64,000 nucleotides of DNA, taken from the NCBI GenBank assembly GCA_022819985.1, contig JAJEGH010000030.1:54020-118019 (forward strand), read 5' to 3'. Positions 1 through 10,038 of this stretch are shown in pieces (position 1 is the stretch's first letter; every line of letters starts with the position of its first letter). Below the pieces are notes generated by a model. It saw only the letters and a program-made list of their open reading frames with translations. It was not told the DNA's origin and searched no databases. The translations under genes were made by a program, and so were the position numbers. The DNA is from Alphaproteobacteria bacterium. Its GTDB lineage: Bacteria > Pseudomonadota > Alphaproteobacteria > Bin65.

Positions 1-1939
1 CGCCGAAGGGCCGCCATTCGGCCGGCACGATTTCGTCGACCGCCTCGAACACCGGGTTGGCGTCGGCCAGCCGGGCGCGGACCTGGGCCAGCGAATCGTA
101 GGGCAGCGTATGTCCCGCAACTTCCGAGAAGGCGCGGACGATCGTCCAGTCCTCGCGCGCATCGCCGGGCGGGAAGATGGCGAGCGCCGTGCGCTGCGGC
201 CGGCCCTCGACATTCACATAGGTCGCGCTTTTTTCGGTATAGGCCGCGCCGGGAAGGATGACGTCGGCCCGGCCCGCGCCGGCGTCGCCGTGATGGCCCT
301 GATAGACGACGAAGGCCCCGCCCAGCCGGTCCATATCGATCTCGTCGGCGCCGAGCAGCCAGACCAGCCCGATCTCGCCCGCCGCCGCGCCGTCCAGAAT
401 CGCAGCGGTGTCGCGACCGCCCGGTCCCGGCGCGAAGCCCAGGTCGAGTCCGCCCACGCGGGATGCCGCAGTATGCAGGACGTTGAAGCCGTTCCAGCCG
501 TCGCGCACCATGCCGAAGCGCTCGGCTGCGGCGCGCGCCAGGCCGAGCATCTGCGCGCCGTCTTCGCGCGCCAGCACGCCCGGACCGACGATCAGCATCG
601 GCCGTTCGGCATGCTCCAGAACTTTCGCAAAACCGTGGCCGCCCCCTTGATCGCCCCCGTGATCCCCCCGGGCGAGCGCGGCCAGCGTTTCGGCCCCGGC
701 GCCCAGACGATCGGTGCGGTAGGTCAGGTCCGCCGGTTCGCCGATCTGGCCGATGCGGAAGCCGCCGGCCCGCCAGCGCCGCCGGATGCGGGCGTTGAGC
801 ACCGCGGCCTCGACACGCGGGTTGGCGCCGATCAGCAGCAGCGCATCGGCCTCGTCGATGCCGGCGATGCCGCTGTTGAACAGGTAGCTGGCGCGCACCG
901 ACGGATCGACCTTCGCTCCGTCCTGGCGGCAGTCGATATTCTCCGAGCCGCAGGCCGCGAACAGGTCTTTCAGCGCGATCATGGCCTCGCAGTCGGCCTG
1001 GTCGCCGGCGATCGCCGCCATACCCGCACCGCCGGTTTCGGCAATCCTCCCGGCGATCGCGGCGAAGGCTTCGGGCCAGGAGGCCGGCTGCAACTCACCG
1101 TCACGGCGGACATAGGGCCGGTCGAGCCGCTGCCGTTTCAGCCCGTCGCAGGCGAAGCGCGTCTTGTCGGAGATCCACTCCTCGTTGATGTCGTCGTTGA
1201 GCCGCGGCAGCACCCGCATGACTTCGGCGCCGCGGCTGTCGACCCGGATGTTCGAGCCGACGGCGTCCATGACGTCGACGGACTCGGTCTTGCGTAACTC
1301 CCAGGACCGCGCGGTGAAGGCGTAGGGTTTGGAGGTCAGCGCGCCGACCGGGCACAGGTCGATGACATTGCCCGACAGTTCGGAAGTCAGCGAGCGTTCG
1401 AGATAGGTCGCGATCTCCATATGCTCGCCGCGATGCAGCGCGCCGATCTCCTCGACGCCGGCAACCTCCTCGGCGAAGCGGATGCAGCGGGTGCAGTGGA
1501 TGCAGCGGGTCATGATGGTCTTGACCAGCGGCCCCATTTCCTTGTCGTGCACCGCCCGCTTGTTCTCTTCGAAGCGCGTGCGGTCGTGGCCGTAGGCCAT
1601 CGCCTGGTCCTGCAGGTCGCATTCGCCGCCCTGGTCGCAGATCGGGCAGTCCAGCGGATGGTTGATGAGCAGGAACTCCATCACGCCCCGGCGGGCCTTG
1701 ATGGTTTTCTCCGAATCGGTGAATACGACCATGCCGTCCAGGATCGGCTGCGCGCAGGACGCCACCGGCTTGGGCGCCTTCTCGACCTCGACCAGGCACA
1801 TGCGGCAGTTGCCGGCGATCGACAGCCGCTCGTGGAAGCAGAAATGCGGCACTTCCTTGCCGATCGACTGCAACGCCTGGAACAGGGTCAGGCGCCCGTC
1901 GACTTCGTGCTCGGTGCCGTCAACGGTTATCGTCGCCAT
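1..1939 (-). CDS. nuoG: NADH-quinone oxidoreductase subunit G (partial, 3' end outside window)
   Basis: NuoG is the large iron-sulfur subunit of the peripheral arm of complex I and passes electrons from NuoF/NuoE toward the quinone site. About 646 codons are present from an ATG at 1939, so only the last few dozen residues are missing. The N-terminal ferredoxin-like domain shows the 2Fe-2S cysteines (CFHE, then CRMC, then SCAQ). It is followed by the CPICDQGGECDL cluster segment and the CIHCTRCIRF segment, and after about residue 220 by the molybdopterin-oxidoreductase-like domain. The start lies 5 bases after the nuoF stop, so the two are co-transcribed. The identification is firm. Long open frames on the opposite strand are compositional shadows. 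Confidence 0.97.
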   Translation of the reverse strand, partial: MATITVDGTEHEVDGRLTLFQALQSIGKEVPHFCFHERLSIAGNCRMCLVEVEKAPKPVASCAQPILDGMVVFTDSEKTIKARRGVMEFLLINHPLDCPICDQGGECDLQDQAMAYGHDRTRFEENKRAVHDKEMGPLVKTIMTRCIHCTRCIRFAEEVAGVEEIGALHRGEHMEIATYLERSLTSELSGNVIDLCPVGALTSKPYAFTARSWELRKTESVDVMDAVGSNIRVDSRGAEVMRVLPRLNDDINEEWISDKTRFACDGLKRQRLDRPYVRRDGELQPASWPEAFAAIAGRIAETGGAGMAAIAGDQADCEAMIALKDLFAACGSENIDCRQDGAKVDPSVRASYLFNSGIAGIDEADALLLIGANPRVEAAVLNARIRRRWRAGGFRIGQIGEPADLTYRTDRLGAGAETLAALARGDHGGDQGGGHGFAKVLEHAERPMLIVGPGVLAREDGAQMLGLARAAAERFGMVRDGWNGFNVLHTAASRVGGLDLGFAPGPGGRDTAAILDGAAAGEIGLVWLLGADEIDMDRLGGAFVVYQGHHGDAGAGRADVILPGAAYTEKSATYVNVEGRPQRTALAIFPPGDAREDWTIVRAFSEVAGHTLPYDSLAQVRARLADANPVFEAVDEIVPAEWRPFG

Positions 1940-1944
1940 CGCGC

Positions 1945-3228
1945 TTACGCCGCCACCTTGCGTTCGAGAATCCGGCGCTCAAGCTCCGGGCGGAAATGGC
2001 GGATCAGGCCCTGGATCGGCCAGGCCGCCGCATCGCCGAGCGCGCAGATGGTATGGCCCTCGACCTGGTAGGTCACCTCTTCCAGCATGTCGATTTCGCC
2101 GATGTCGGCCTCGCCGCGCACCAGCCGAGTCATGACCCGCCACATCCAGCCGGTGCCCTCGCGGCAGGGCGTACACTGGCCGCAGCTTTCGTGCATGTAG
2201 AATTTCGACAGGCGACAGATCGCGTTCACGATATCCGTCGACTTGTCCATCACGATGACCGCCGCGGTGCCGAGGCCGGATTTGAAGCCGGCCAGCGTGT
2301 CGAAATCCATCGGCAGGTCCTGGCAGATGTCCGCCGGCAGGCAGGGCACCGAGGAACCGCCGGGAATGACGGCGAGCAGGTTGTCCCAGCCGCCGCGCAC
2401 CCCGCCGGCATGCTTCTCGATCAGCTCGCGGAACGGAATGCCCATCGCCTCTTCGACGTTGCACGGCGTGTTCACATGGCCGGAAATACAGAAGAGCTTG
2501 GTGCCGGTGTTGCGCGCGTCGCGGCCGATGCCGGCGAACCAGGCGGCGCCGCGACGCAGGATCGTCGGCACGACGGCGATGGATTCGACGTTGTTGACCG
2601 TGGTCGGGCAGCCGTAGAGGCCGGCATTCGCGGGAAACGGCGGCTTGAGGCGCGGCTGGCCCTTCTTGCCCTCCAGACTCTCCAGCAGCGCCGTTTCCTC
2701 GCCGCAGATATAGGCGCCCGCTCCGCGGTGGACGTGGATGTCGAAGTCCCAGCCCGAGCCGCTTGCGTTCTTGCCGATCAGTCCGGCGCCGTAGGCCTGG
2801 TCGACGGCGGCCTGGAGCCGTTCCGCCTCGCGGTAGAATTCGCCCCGGACATAGATGTAGGCCGTGTTGGCGCCCATGGCGAAACCGGCGATCAGGCAGC
2901 CCTCGACCAGCTTGTGCGGGTCGTGGCGCATGATATCCCGGTCCTTGCAGGTGCCGGGCTCGGATTCGTCGGCGTTGACGACCAGATAGTGCGGGCGGCC
3001 GTCGCGCTTGTCGTCCGGCGGCATGAAGGACCATTTGAGCCCGGTCGGGAAACCGGCGCCGCCCCGGCCGCGCAAACCGGATTCCTTGACCTGCTGGCAG
3101 ATCCAGGCGCGGCCCTGCTCCAGGAACCAGGCCGTCTGATCCCAGTCGCCGCGGCGGCGCGCGCCTTCGAGGCCCCAGTCGTCGAAGCCGTAAAGGTTGG
3201 TGAAGATGCGGTCGCGGTCCTGGAGCAT
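1945..3228 (-). CDS. nuoF: NADH-quinone oxidoreductase subunit F
   Basis: NuoF carries the NADH- and FMN-binding sites and the N3 4Fe-4S cluster of complex I. The product is 427 residues, the usual length. It shows the glycine-rich nucleotide-binding stretch ([14 protein letters not shown], around residue 60), the FMN-site segment [19 protein letters not shown], and the C-terminal cluster motif [11 protein letters not shown] chose the ATG at 3228 because it overlaps the nuoE stop as TGATG, the expected translational coupling. The longer open frame upstream runs into nuoE in another reading frame. The order nuoE-nuoF-nuoG matches other alphaproteobacterial nuo operons. Confidence 0.97.
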   Translation of the reverse strand: MLQDRDRIFTNLYGFDDWGLEGARRRGDWDQTAWFLEQGRAWICQQVKESGLRGRGGAGFPTGLKWSFMPPDDKRDGRPHYLVVNADESEPGTCKDRDIMRHDPHKLVEGCLIAGFAMGANTAYIYVRGEFYREAERLQAAVDQAYGAGLIGKNASGSGWDFDIHVHRGAGAYICGEETALLESLEGKKGQPRLKPPFPANAGLYGCPTTVNNVESIAVVPTILRRGAAWFAGIGRDARNTGTKLFCISGHVNTPCNVEEAMGIPFRELIEKHAGGVRGGWDNLLAVIPGGSSVPCLPADICQDLPMDFDTLAGFKSGLGTAAVIVMDKSTDIVNAICRLSKFYMHESCGQCTPCREGTGWMWRVMTRLVRGEADIGEIDMLEEVTYQVEGHTICALGDAAAWPIQGLIRHFRPELERRILERKVAA

Positions 3229-4169
3229 CAGGTGCCGCCCTCCCCCGCTTCGGCCAGCGCCGCGGCCTGCCGGCCCCAGTCGTCGCGCTCGATCCGGCCG
3301 CCCAGTTTCAGCGCATCGCCGACCCACTGCCTCTCGCCCGACGTCCAGGCGGCGATCTGGTCGAAATGGTAGATGCCGATGCCGTGCAGAGCGCTTTCGA
3401 TCTTCGGGCCGAGGCCCTTGATCCCGGTGAGCGGGTCCGCCTTGCCGCCGCGGGGAGCATCGAGCGCCGGAGGGCGGACGGGCGCATCGACAGCGCCGGC
3501 AGCGACCGCCGGCGCCGAGCCGTTGCCCATGCCGTAGACCGCCGCCGGATCGAAGCGCACCGGCACCGGCACGTCGGTCAGGGTCAGCGCACCGCCTTCG
3601 GGTTCCGACGAATGCCGGCCGGCCAGCGATCCGACGGGCAGGTCGCCGCCGTTCTTCAGCCGGCGCAGGACGCCGGCGAAATTCTCGTAGCTCAGGTCTT
3701 CGACGAAATCGTCGTTCACCTGGACCATCGGTGCGTTCACGCAGGCGCCCAGGCACTCGACCTCGGAGCAGGTGAACATCCCGTCCCCGCTGGTTTCGCC
3801 GGGGCCGATGCCGACCTCGTCGCGGATGGCGCGGAAAACCTCGCCGGCGCCGCGCAGCATGCAGGGCGTCGTCCCGCACACCTGGAGGTGGAACGTCCCG
3901 ACCGGCGCGAGGTTGATCATCGTGTAGAAGGTCGCAACCTCCATCACGCGGATCTTCGCCATGCCGAGCCGCCCGGCGATATGCTCGATGGCGGCCCGGG
4001 GCACCCAGCCGCCGTGCTGGCGCTGCGCCAGATCGAGCAGCGGCAGGACGGCGCTCGCCTGCCGGCCCTCCGGATAGCGGGCGACCGCTTTCTCGGCCGC
4101 ATCGGCGTGGGCGCCGGCGAAGGCGAAGCTGTCGGGCTGCTCCACGGCCACAGGAGACGGTCCGCTCAC
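3228..4169 (-). CDS. nuoE: NADH-quinone oxidoreductase subunit E with long C-terminal extension
   Basis: NuoE is the 24-kDa-type subunit that binds the N1a 2Fe-2S cluster next to NuoF. The cluster ligands are visible as CGTTPC and, about 35 residues later, [10 protein letters not shown]. The protein is 313 residues, much longer than the roughly 165 residues of the E. coli protein. The extra C-terminal part ends in a helix-hairpin-helix-like segment ([12 protein letters not shown] type, here [20 protein letters not shown]) after an Ala/Pro-rich linker, as is common in alphaproteobacteria. I chose the GTG at 4169 because it overlaps the nuoD stop as GTGA. No ATG is available near the start of the conserved domain. 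Confidence 0.94.
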   Translation of the reverse strand: MSGPSPVAVEQPDSFAFAGAHADAAEKAVARYPEGRQASAVLPLLDLAQRQHGGWVPRAAIEHIAGRLGMAKIRVMEVATFYTMINLAPVGTFHLQVCGTTPCMLRGAGEVFRAIRDEVGIGPGETSGDGMFTCSEVECLGACVNAPMVQVNDDFVEDLSYENFAGVLRRLKNGGDLPVGSLAGRHSSEPEGGALTLTDVPVPVRFDPAAVYGMGNGSAPAVAAGAVDAPVRPPALDAPRGGKADPLTGIKGLGPKIESALHGIGIYHFDQIAAWTSGERQWVGDALKLGGRIERDDWGRQAAALAEAGEGGT

Positions 4170-5407
4170 CGGTCGACCTCGCCGAACACGACATCCATCG
4201 AGCCGACGATGGCGCAGACGTCCGCCAGCATGTGGCCCCTGGACATGAAATCGGTCGCCTGGAGATGGGCGAATCCCGGCGCCCGGATCTTGCAGCGGTA
4301 GGGCTTGTTGGTGCCGTCGGCGACCAGATAGACGCCGAATTCGCCCTTCGGCGCCTCGACCGCCGTGTAGGTCTCGCCGGCCGGAACGCGGTAGCCCTCG
4401 GTGTAGAGCTTGAAATGATGGATCAGCGCTTCCATGGAGCGTTTCATTTCGCCCCGTTTGGGCGGCGTGATCTTGTTGTCGTCGGCCGCCACAGGACCGT
4501 CCAGCGTCTCCAGCCGGTCGAGCGCCTGGTCGATGATGTGCAGGCTCTGGCGCGTCTCCTCGACGCGCACGAGGTAGCGGTCGTAACAATCGCCGTTCCG
4601 GCCGACGGGAATGTCGAAGTCGTAATCCTCATAGCCGTCGTAGGGCTGCGCCTTGCGCAGGTCCCAGGCGAGGCCGGAGGCGCGCAGCATCGGGCCGGAA
4701 AAGCCCCAGTCCAGCGCGTCCTTCGCATCGACGACGCCGATATCCACCGAACGCTGCTTGAAGATGCGGTTCTCGGTCAGCAGCGTTTCGATATCGTCGA
4801 TGACCTTCGGGAACGCCGCGCGCCAGTCGCGGATGTCGTCGGCCAGGCCCGCCGGCAGATCCCGATGCACGCCGCCGGGCCGGAAATAGGCCGCGTGAAG
4901 CCGTGCGCCGCACACCCGCTCGTAGAAGCCCATGAGCTTCTCGCGCTCCTCGAACGCCCACAGGAACGGGGTCAGCGCGCCGACATCCATGGCATAGGCC
5001 GGCACGTTCAGCAGATGGTTGAGCACCCGGCCGATCTCGGCATAGAGCACCCGGATGGCCTGGCCGCGCGGCGGGGCCTCGATACCCAGCAGCTTCTCCG
5101 TCGCCAGCGCGAACGCGTGCTCCTGGTTCATCGGCGCGACATAGTCGAGCCGGTCGAAATAGGGCACGGCCTGGAGATAGGTCTTGTGTTCGATCAGCTT
5201 CTCGGTGCCGCGATGCAGCAGGCCGATATGGGGATCGGCGCGCTCGACGATCTCGCCGTCCATCTCCAGCACCAGGCGCAGCACGCCGTGGGCCGCCGGA
5301 TGCTGCGGTCCGAAATTCAGGTTGAGATTCTTGATCTCGACATCGCCGGGTCCCGGGCCGGATCTGAGATCGCCCGGCGCAGCGGCCGCCGTCCGTCCGT
5401 CCAGCAT
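4166..5407 (-). CDS. nuoD: NADH-quinone oxidoreductase subunit D
   Basis: NuoD is the 49-kDa-type subunit that, with NuoB, forms the quinone-reduction site of complex I. The 413-residue product has the family's opening [15 protein letters not shown] segment at about residues 31-45, then the conserved HRGTEKL and the C-terminal [13 protein letters not shown] and DVVFGEVDR endings. It is a separate gene and is not fused to nuoC. The ATG at 5407 lies 4 bases after the nuoC stop. About 20 residues precede the conserved region, so a later in-frame start cannot be excluded. Confidence 0.97.
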   Translation of the reverse strand: MLDGRTAAAAPGDLRSGPGPGDVEIKNLNLNFGPQHPAAHGVLRLVLEMDGEIVERADPHIGLLHRGTEKLIEHKTYLQAVPYFDRLDYVAPMNQEHAFALATEKLLGIEAPPRGQAIRVLYAEIGRVLNHLLNVPAYAMDVGALTPFLWAFEEREKLMGFYERVCGARLHAAYFRPGGVHRDLPAGLADDIRDWRAAFPKVIDDIETLLTENRIFKQRSVDIGVVDAKDALDWGFSGPMLRASGLAWDLRKAQPYDGYEDYDFDIPVGRNGDCYDRYLVRVEETRQSLHIIDQALDRLETLDGPVAADDNKITPPKRGEMKRSMEALIHHFKLYTEGYRVPAGETYTAVEAPKGEFGVYLVADGTNKPYRCKIRAPGFAHLQATDFMSRGHMLADVCAIVGSMDVVFGEVDR

Positions 5408-5411
5408 TCCC

Positions 5412-6059
5412 TCAGCCCTCCGCCGCGCCCGCCGGCGCGGCCTTCTCGTCGCCCGGCGCGACCGGCGGCAGACCGCGGGTCATGCCCTCCCAGGGCGAGA
5501 GGAAATCGAAAGTGCGGTAGTCCTGCTGCAGCGTCACCGGCTCGTAGACCACGCGCTTCTGCTCCTCGTCGTAGCGCACCTCGACGAAGCCGGTAAGCGG
5601 GAAATCCTTGCGCAGCGGATGGCCGTCGAAGCCGTAGTCGGTCAGCAGGCGGCGCAGGTCCGGATTGTCGGCGAAATAGATGCCGTACAGGTCCCACGTC
5701 TCGCGCTCGAACCAGCCGGCGGCGCTGAAGACCTCGGCGACCGACGGCACCGGCGTCTCCTCGTCGGTCTGGACCTTGACCCGGCAGCGCAGGTTCGCGG
5801 TAACGCTCAACAGATTGTAGACCACGTCGAAGCGCTGCTCGCGCGCCGGCCAGTCGACCCCGCAGAGGTCGACCAGGCAGGTGAAGGCGCAGTTCGGATC
5901 GTCGCGCAGCCGGGTCAACACCATGACGATCGATGCCCGGCCGACTGTCAGGCACAGTTCGCCGTGGACGATTTCCGCGCCGGTCGCCTCCCCGATCGCG
6001 TCCGGGGGCAGGACGGCGAGAACGTGCTCTTTCAGTTCGTTGAGCGCTTCGAGGGTCAT
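5412..6059 (-). CDS. nuoC: NADH-quinone oxidoreductase subunit C
   Basis: NuoC is the 30-kDa-type peripheral-arm subunit of complex I. The 215-residue product contains the signature [24 protein letters not shown] region and the PLRKDFPL motif, followed by a short low-complexity Ala/Gly tail. It lies between nuoB and nuoD with small gaps, in the standard order. The length agrees with unfused NuoC proteins. The identification rests on the motif and the operon position together. Confidence 0.96.
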   Translation of the reverse strand: MTLEALNELKEHVLAVLPPDAIGEATGAEIVHGELCLTVGRASIVMVLTRLRDDPNCAFTCLVDLCGVDWPAREQRFDVVYNLLSVTANLRCRVKVQTDEETPVPSVAEVFSAAGWFERETWDLYGIYFADNPDLRRLLTDYGFDGHPLRKDFPLTGFVEVRYDEEQKRVVYEPVTLQQDYRTFDFLSPWEGMTRGLPPVAPGDEKAAPAGAAEG

Positions 6060-6080
6060 CGGCTGCCGGGGTTCTTCGGG

Positions 6081-6620
6081 CTAGCGGACGAAGCTCGCCG
6101 TGCGGCGGATCTTTTTCTGGAGTTGCAGGACGCCGTAGAGCAGCGCCTCGGCGGTCGGCGGACAGCCGGGGACATAGACGTCGACCGGCACGATGCGGTC
6201 GCAGCCGCGCACCACCGAGTAGGAATAATGGTAATAGCCGCCGCCGTTGGCGCAGGAGCCCATGGAGATCACCCAGCGCGGCTCGGCCATCTGGTCGTAG
6301 ACCCGGCGCAGCGCCGGCGCCATCTTGTTGGTCAGCGTGCCGGCGACGATCATCACGTCGGACTGGCGCGGGCTGGGGAAGAAGACGGTGCCGAACCGGT
6401 CGAGATCGTAACGGCTGGCGCCGGTATGCATCATCTCGACGGCGCAGCAGGCCAGGCCGAAGGTCATCGGCCAGAGCGAACCGGACTGGGCCCAGCCGAC
6501 CAGCGAATCCAGGCTGGACACGACGAATCCCTTGGACCGGAACTCCTTGTCCAGGAAGGCGTCCAGCTCCGGCAGCTTCGCAGAGGCGGCGGCGGGGCTG
6601 TCAGGGGCGGCTACTCCCAT
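6081..6620 (-). CDS. nuoB: NADH-quinone oxidoreductase subunit B
   Basis: NuoB binds the terminal N2 4Fe-4S cluster of complex I. The ligands are visible as the tandem cysteines in [10 protein letters not shown], the cysteine in [15 protein letters not shown] and the one in [15 protein letters not shown] chose the ATG at 6620 (179 residues). It has an AGGGG ribosome-binding site 7 bases upstream and overlaps the end of nuoA by 10 bases. An in-frame ATG at 6641 would add seven residues but lacks a Shine-Dalgarno sequence. Confidence 0.96.
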   Translation of the reverse strand: MGVAAPDSPAAASAKLPELDAFLDKEFRSKGFVVSSLDSLVGWAQSGSLWPMTFGLACCAVEMMHTGASRYDLDRFGTVFFPSPRQSDVMIVAGTLTNKMAPALRRVYDQMAEPRWVISMGSCANGGGYYHYSYSVVRGCDRIVPVDVYVPGCPPTAEALLYGVLQLQKKIRRTASFVR

Positions 6621-6976
6621 TCCAGCGCCCCTTTCTTCCACTCATAGACGAAGCCGACGGTCAGGATGACGAGGAAAACGACCATCGACCAGAAGCCGAA
6701 ATGCTGGGTCTCCGAGAGCGTGATCGCCCAGGGGAACAGGAAGGCGACTTCGAGGTCGAAGATGATGAACAGGATCGCGACCAGATAGAAGCGCACGTCG
6801 AACTGGCCGCGCGAATCCTCGAAGGCGTCGAAGCCGCATTCATAGGCGGCCAGCTTCTCGGAATAGGGCTTTTGCCGGGCCAGCACCCAGGAGGCGGCCA
6901 CCATCGCCAGCGCCAGTCCCAGGGCGATGCCCAGAAAAATGACGATCGGCAGATATTCGGCAAGGATGTCGCTCAT
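6611..6976 (-). CDS. nuoA: NADH-quinone oxidoreductase subunit A
   Basis: NuoA is a small membrane subunit of complex I. The 121-residue product has three hydrophobic segments (about residues 8-30, 62-84 and 90-112) and the conserved [33 protein letters not shown] region, given here only by its key residues (YECG, F..RFY, FDLE). It is the first gene of the nuo operon, so the promoter should lie in the roughly 240 bases between 6977 and the tRNA gene. I found no convincing -35/-10 pair there. Confidence 0.96.
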   Translation of the reverse strand: MSDILAEYLPIVIFLGIALGLALAMVAASWVLARQKPYSEKLAAYECGFDAFEDSRGQFDVRFYLVAILFIIFDLEVAFLFPWAITLSETQHFGFWSMVVFLVILTVGFVYEWKKGALEWE

Positions 6977-7219
6977 CTGTCCCGCAAGGGTTGCCTCGAT
7001 CCACGACCCGGCGCAGCGGCATTTTCGTGCTCGCCGCGCGCTTTCGCCTGCCCCGCACCTGACCGGACGGGCCGGTTATAGGGCCGGCGGTTTTCTTTGC
7101 ATAGCCTTAGCACGATCCCGCACGGCCGCACAGCCGGCGCACGGCCGCGGCGCGGCAAAACTTTCGTGAGCGCATTCTTCGCCGATGCGGAGGCCCGAGG
7201 TGGAATGGCGGGGGCGGAA

Positions 7220-7297
<78 letters not shown>

Positions 7298-7528
7298 GCA
7301 GCAGGCGCGGCGCCCTACCGGATCGGGTCCCGGAATACACCCCGGAACGCACCCTGAAATGCGCCCGAAAAATGCGCCGTCGCAGAGCGCGGCATGTAGG
7401 GCAGCCCCCGGCGGCTGTCAAGCGAGTGGAGGGGCGGCGGCCGGGATCGTCTTGCTACGCTGTTGAATGTGTCTGCAAAGATCTGTCGTGCCCGGAGATA
7501 CGGGCCCCGCATCGGGATCGAAGGCGCA

Positions 7529-7720
7529 TTACTGCCAGCCGTCCCGGAGCCGGTCGACATAGGCGTCGGCGTCCTCGTCCTCCCACAACTCCTTGCCCAT
7601 CCCGCGCAAGGCAAGGATCGGGTCATCGCTTCCGACTGTGACGTTCTCGCGGTCCGATTTTCGACGCCGCAGCAGCGCAGTCACGGCGGGCAACACATCC
7701 GCGATACGATTGATTGCCAT
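7529..7720 (-). CDS. Small antitoxin-like protein, no toxin partner seen
   Basis: This is a 63-residue protein starting at an ATG with its own promoter-like sequence about 30 bases upstream. Its C-terminal half (DPILALRGMGKELWEDEDADAYVDRLRDGWQ, key residues DP.L.L.G.GKE.W....A..YV..LR..W) resembles the toxin-binding tails of some type II antitoxins. The N-terminal half (MAINRIADVLPAV) gives no clear DNA-binding fold. No toxin gene follows in the 230 bases before tRNA-Asp. It could be an orphan antitoxin left after toxin loss, or a small protein with another role. The similarity is from memory of family patterns, so the name is tentative. Confidence 0.5.
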   Translation of the reverse strand: MAINRIADVLPAVTALLRRRKSDRENVTVGSDDPILALRGMGKELWEDEDADAYVDRLRDGWQ

Positions 7721-7748
7721 ACCGAAAAACCTCACCGGTTCGTTTCGA

Positions 7749-7778
7749 ATTTTACAAGAGGAAGGCCATTCTTCGCAA
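7749..7778 (-). promoter_or_regulatory. Sigma-70-type promoter for the small antitoxin-like gene
   Basis: On the minus strand there is a -35 TTGCGA and a -10 TAAAAT separated by 18 bases, about 30 bases before the ATG at 7720. This suggests the small gene is transcribed independently of recO. Confidence 0.45.
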
Positions 7779-7821
7779 CGCGACGGCCGGGCGAAAACCG
7801 TCGTAACCGCAGTCGGAATCG

Positions 7822-8580
7822 CTAAACCGCACTTCGTCCCCCGACCCGCTCGGCGAAACGCCGGCGCGCCGGGGGCAGGTCGCCGTCGTGCGGCGCGAAG
7901 ACGTGGCGCTCGAGGAAGTGGCCGCTCAGCTTCAGCCCGTCGGCGATGTCCGGCCAGGAAACCGCCCCCGGCCCGCCCCCGGCCCTGACGGCAGCATCGG
8001 CCCCGCCGTTGAGGAAGTCCGGCAGGCGCAGCAGCTTTTCGGCATAGGGCGCGCCGGCGGAAAGGCTGACGGCCCGGCCGCTGTTCGGCGACACGAAGGC
8101 GAGCGTGTCGTTCCGGCCCGTTGCAGCGCAGCGTTCGAGGTCGAGCCCGAAGCCGAGTTCGCCGAGCAGCGCGATCTCCCACGCGACATAGGCCTGGCCC
8201 CAGTCGTCGCGCTCCAGCGCATCGAGCAGCGCGATTAGGCCGCGATAGACGGCCGGGACCGGCGCGCGCTCCGGCAGCGCGGCCTCGGCGAGGGCGCAAG
8301 CGGCGGCGATCCCGGCAAGGCGCAGCGGATCGCCGATCCAGTGCCCGGCCCTGCCGGTGACGAGTTCCGTTTTCATCGTGCCGAGATGTTCGGCGAGCCG
8401 GCCGCGCCAGGTCGCCCGGACACCGTTGCCGGGCTGATAGACCGGCCTTTGGCGCCTGGAGGCGCCGCCATGGGCGAGGCCGGCATGGCGGCCGTGCTCC
8501 GCCGTCAGCAGCTGCACCACCAGCCCGCCCTCGCCATGCGGCCGGGCCGCCAGCACGATGGCGTCGTCGGTCCACTCCAT
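7822..8580 (-). CDS. recO: DNA repair protein RecO
   Basis: RecO helps load RecA at gaps in the RecF pathway of recombinational repair. From the ATG at 8580 the product is 252 residues, the usual size. The N-terminal OB-fold begins MEWTDDAIVLAARPHGEGGLVVQLLTAEHGRHAGLAHGG (key pattern: W.D.A.VL..RP.GE.....LLT..HG...G...GG). It is followed by the RPVYQPGNGVRATWRGRL region and the helical C-terminal domain. Upstream in-frame starts would add residues without family support. It lies alone between tRNA-Met and the antitoxin-like gene. Confidence 0.92.
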   Translation of the reverse strand: MEWTDDAIVLAARPHGEGGLVVQLLTAEHGRHAGLAHGGASRRQRPVYQPGNGVRATWRGRLAEHLGTMKTELVTGRAGHWIGDPLRLAGIAAACALAEAALPERAPVPAVYRGLIALLDALERDDWGQAYVAWEIALLGELGFGLDLERCAATGRNDTLAFVSPNSGRAVSLSAGAPYAEKLLRLPDFLNGGADAAVRAGGGPGAVSWPDIADGLKLSGHFLERHVFAPHDGDLPPARRRFAERVGGRSAV

Positions 8581-8671
8581 AAGGAGGGATATGGCGCGCG
8601 GGTGCCGGCCTCGGCAAGCGTCGAGGCACAACGGCGCGAATCGTTCTCAGGAACGGCAATGGAGCGGGAAA

Positions 8672-8748
8672 TGGTAGCGGAGGAGGGACTTGAACCCCCG
8701 ACACGCGGATTATGATTCCGCTGCTCTAACCAGCTGAGCTACTCCGCC
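8672..8748 (-). tRNA. tRNA-Met (anticodon CAT, elongator type)
   Basis: The minus-strand sequence forms a complete cloverleaf: acceptor stem GGCGGAG, a D-arm, anticodon stem GCGGA/TCCGC with loop ATCATAA (anticodon CAT), a T-loop TTCAAGT, discriminator A and an encoded CCA. A tRNA-Ile whose CAT is modified to lysidine is the alternative. The body is close to the alphaproteobacterial elongator tRNA-Met pattern as I remember it. It is not an initiator tRNA, because it lacks the three G-C pairs at the base of the anticodon stem and position 1-72 is G-T. Confidence 0.93.
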
Positions 8749-8961
8749 CCAGGCGTGCTGCGCCCGGCCCCGGCAATCCGGCCCCGGCAATCCGGTGGCG
8801 GGGGCCGGCGGACGAGGCGCCGGATGCAGGCCGGCGCAGGCCCTCATCGGCGCCTGGCGAGATAGGATGAAGGCCCGGCCGCTGTCAAGCCGGGCGGCAT
8901 GCCGTCCGCGGCGGCCCGGCCGGAGCCGCGACGGCCGCCTCACCGTGTCGGGGCGCCATCG

Positions 8962-9888
8962 CTACTCGCCGCTGCCGATCCCGTCGAGGTCGAACGGCGT
9001 GGTCTGGTAGAGCTTGTTGATCCAGTTGCCCATCAGCAGATGGCCGTGGGCCTTCCAGATGTTGCGCGGGGTTTTCGAAGGATCGTCGTTGGGGAAATAG
9101 TTTTCCGGGATCCGCACCGTATCCGGCCGGGCCTCGATATCCCGGACATATTCGTTGTAGAGCGTCCGCGATTCGTACTCGAGGTGGTTGAACATGTAGA
9201 CGGCGTTCAGCGCCCTGTCCGTCACCATGCAGACGCCGGCCTCGTCCGACTCCAGGACGATGCTCAGCGGCTCGTGCTTCTCGATGTCCTTCGCGCGGCA
9301 TTCGGTGTAGCGCGAAACCGGCACGGGCAGGATATCGTTGAAGCCGCGCACCATCGGGTCGGTGCGCCGCGCCACGCGATGGCCGAAGACGCCGGACAGC
9401 TTGCGCGGCAGCAGGTATTTCGGCACCCGGTAGTGGTGGTAGAGCTGGGCCTGGGCGCCCCAGCAGATGTTGAAGCTGGAATGGACGTTGGTCTTCGACC
9501 AATCCATGATCGCTTCCAGTTCCTCCCAGTATTTGACCTCCTCGAAGTCGATCTCCTCGACCGGCGCGCCGGTCACGATCAGCCCGTCGAACTTCCGGTC
9601 GCGAATCGCCTCCCAGGGCTTGTAGAAGGCGAGCATATGCTCCTGCGGCGTGTTGGACGGGATGTAGTGGGACGGCGAGACCAGCGTCATCTCGACCTGC
9701 AGCGGGCTTGCCCCGATCAGGCGCGAGAGCTGGGTTTCGGTCTCGATCTTCTTCGGCATCAGGTTCAGGAGCGCGATCCTGAGCGGCCGGATATCCTGCC
9801 GGACCGCGTCCTGCTCGCGCATCACATCCACCCCTTCCTTTTGCAGGATGTTGGCGGCGGGCAGGTCGTCGGGGATCTTGATCGGCAT
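8962..9888 (-). CDS. metA: Homoserine O-acyltransferase (MetA family, acetyl-CoA type predicted)
   Basis: MetA acylates homoserine in the first committed step of methionine synthesis. The 308-residue product starts at the ATG at 9888, and the catalytic residues fall at the canonical positions: Cys142 (ICWGAQ) and His235/Glu237 (FNHLEYE). Residue 111 is Glu (TGAPVEE), which in this family is associated with acetyl-CoA rather than succinyl-CoA use, so the enzyme is probably a homoserine O-acetyltransferase despite the MetA name. It is divergent from the chorismate mutase gene. I looked for an SAM-II riboswitch in the 150-base leader and did not find its conserved core. Confidence 0.95.
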   Translation of the reverse strand: MPIKIPDDLPAANILQKEGVDVMREQDAVRQDIRPLRIALLNLMPKKIETETQLSRLIGASPLQVEMTLVSPSHYIPSNTPQEHMLAFYKPWEAIRDRKFDGLIVTGAPVEEIDFEEVKYWEELEAIMDWSKTNVHSSFNICWGAQAQLYHHYRVPKYLLPRKLSGVFGHRVARRTDPMVRGFNDILPVPVSRYTECRAKDIEKHEPLSIVLESDEAGVCMVTDRALNAVYMFNHLEYESRTLYNEYVRDIEARPDTVRIPENYFPNDDPSKTPRNIWKAHGHLLMGNWINKLYQTTPFDLDGIGSGE

Positions 9889-10038
9889 GGACGGGCTCGG
9901 CGGCGCAAAGGGTTGCGGAACGCTGATATGGCATATGCGAACCGGTTGTCGAGATGGCGGGAACGTGGACGCCGTGCCCCGGCCGGTGTAGGTGAGGAGG
10001 CCCGCCCCTCTCCCGCGATACCGGGACACCGTTTCGAT

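Noticed and set aside
110..3372. Long plus-strand open frames opposite the nuo genes (for example 110-1297 and 1996-3372)
   Set aside because: They mirror highly conserved complex I genes, have Ala/Arg/Gly-rich translations without domains, and arise from GC-rich third positions.
9889..10038. SAM-type riboswitch in the leader of metA
   Set aside because: I looked on the minus strand for the SAM-II core and pseudoknot pairing and found only a weak TCCCG/CGGGA hairpin.
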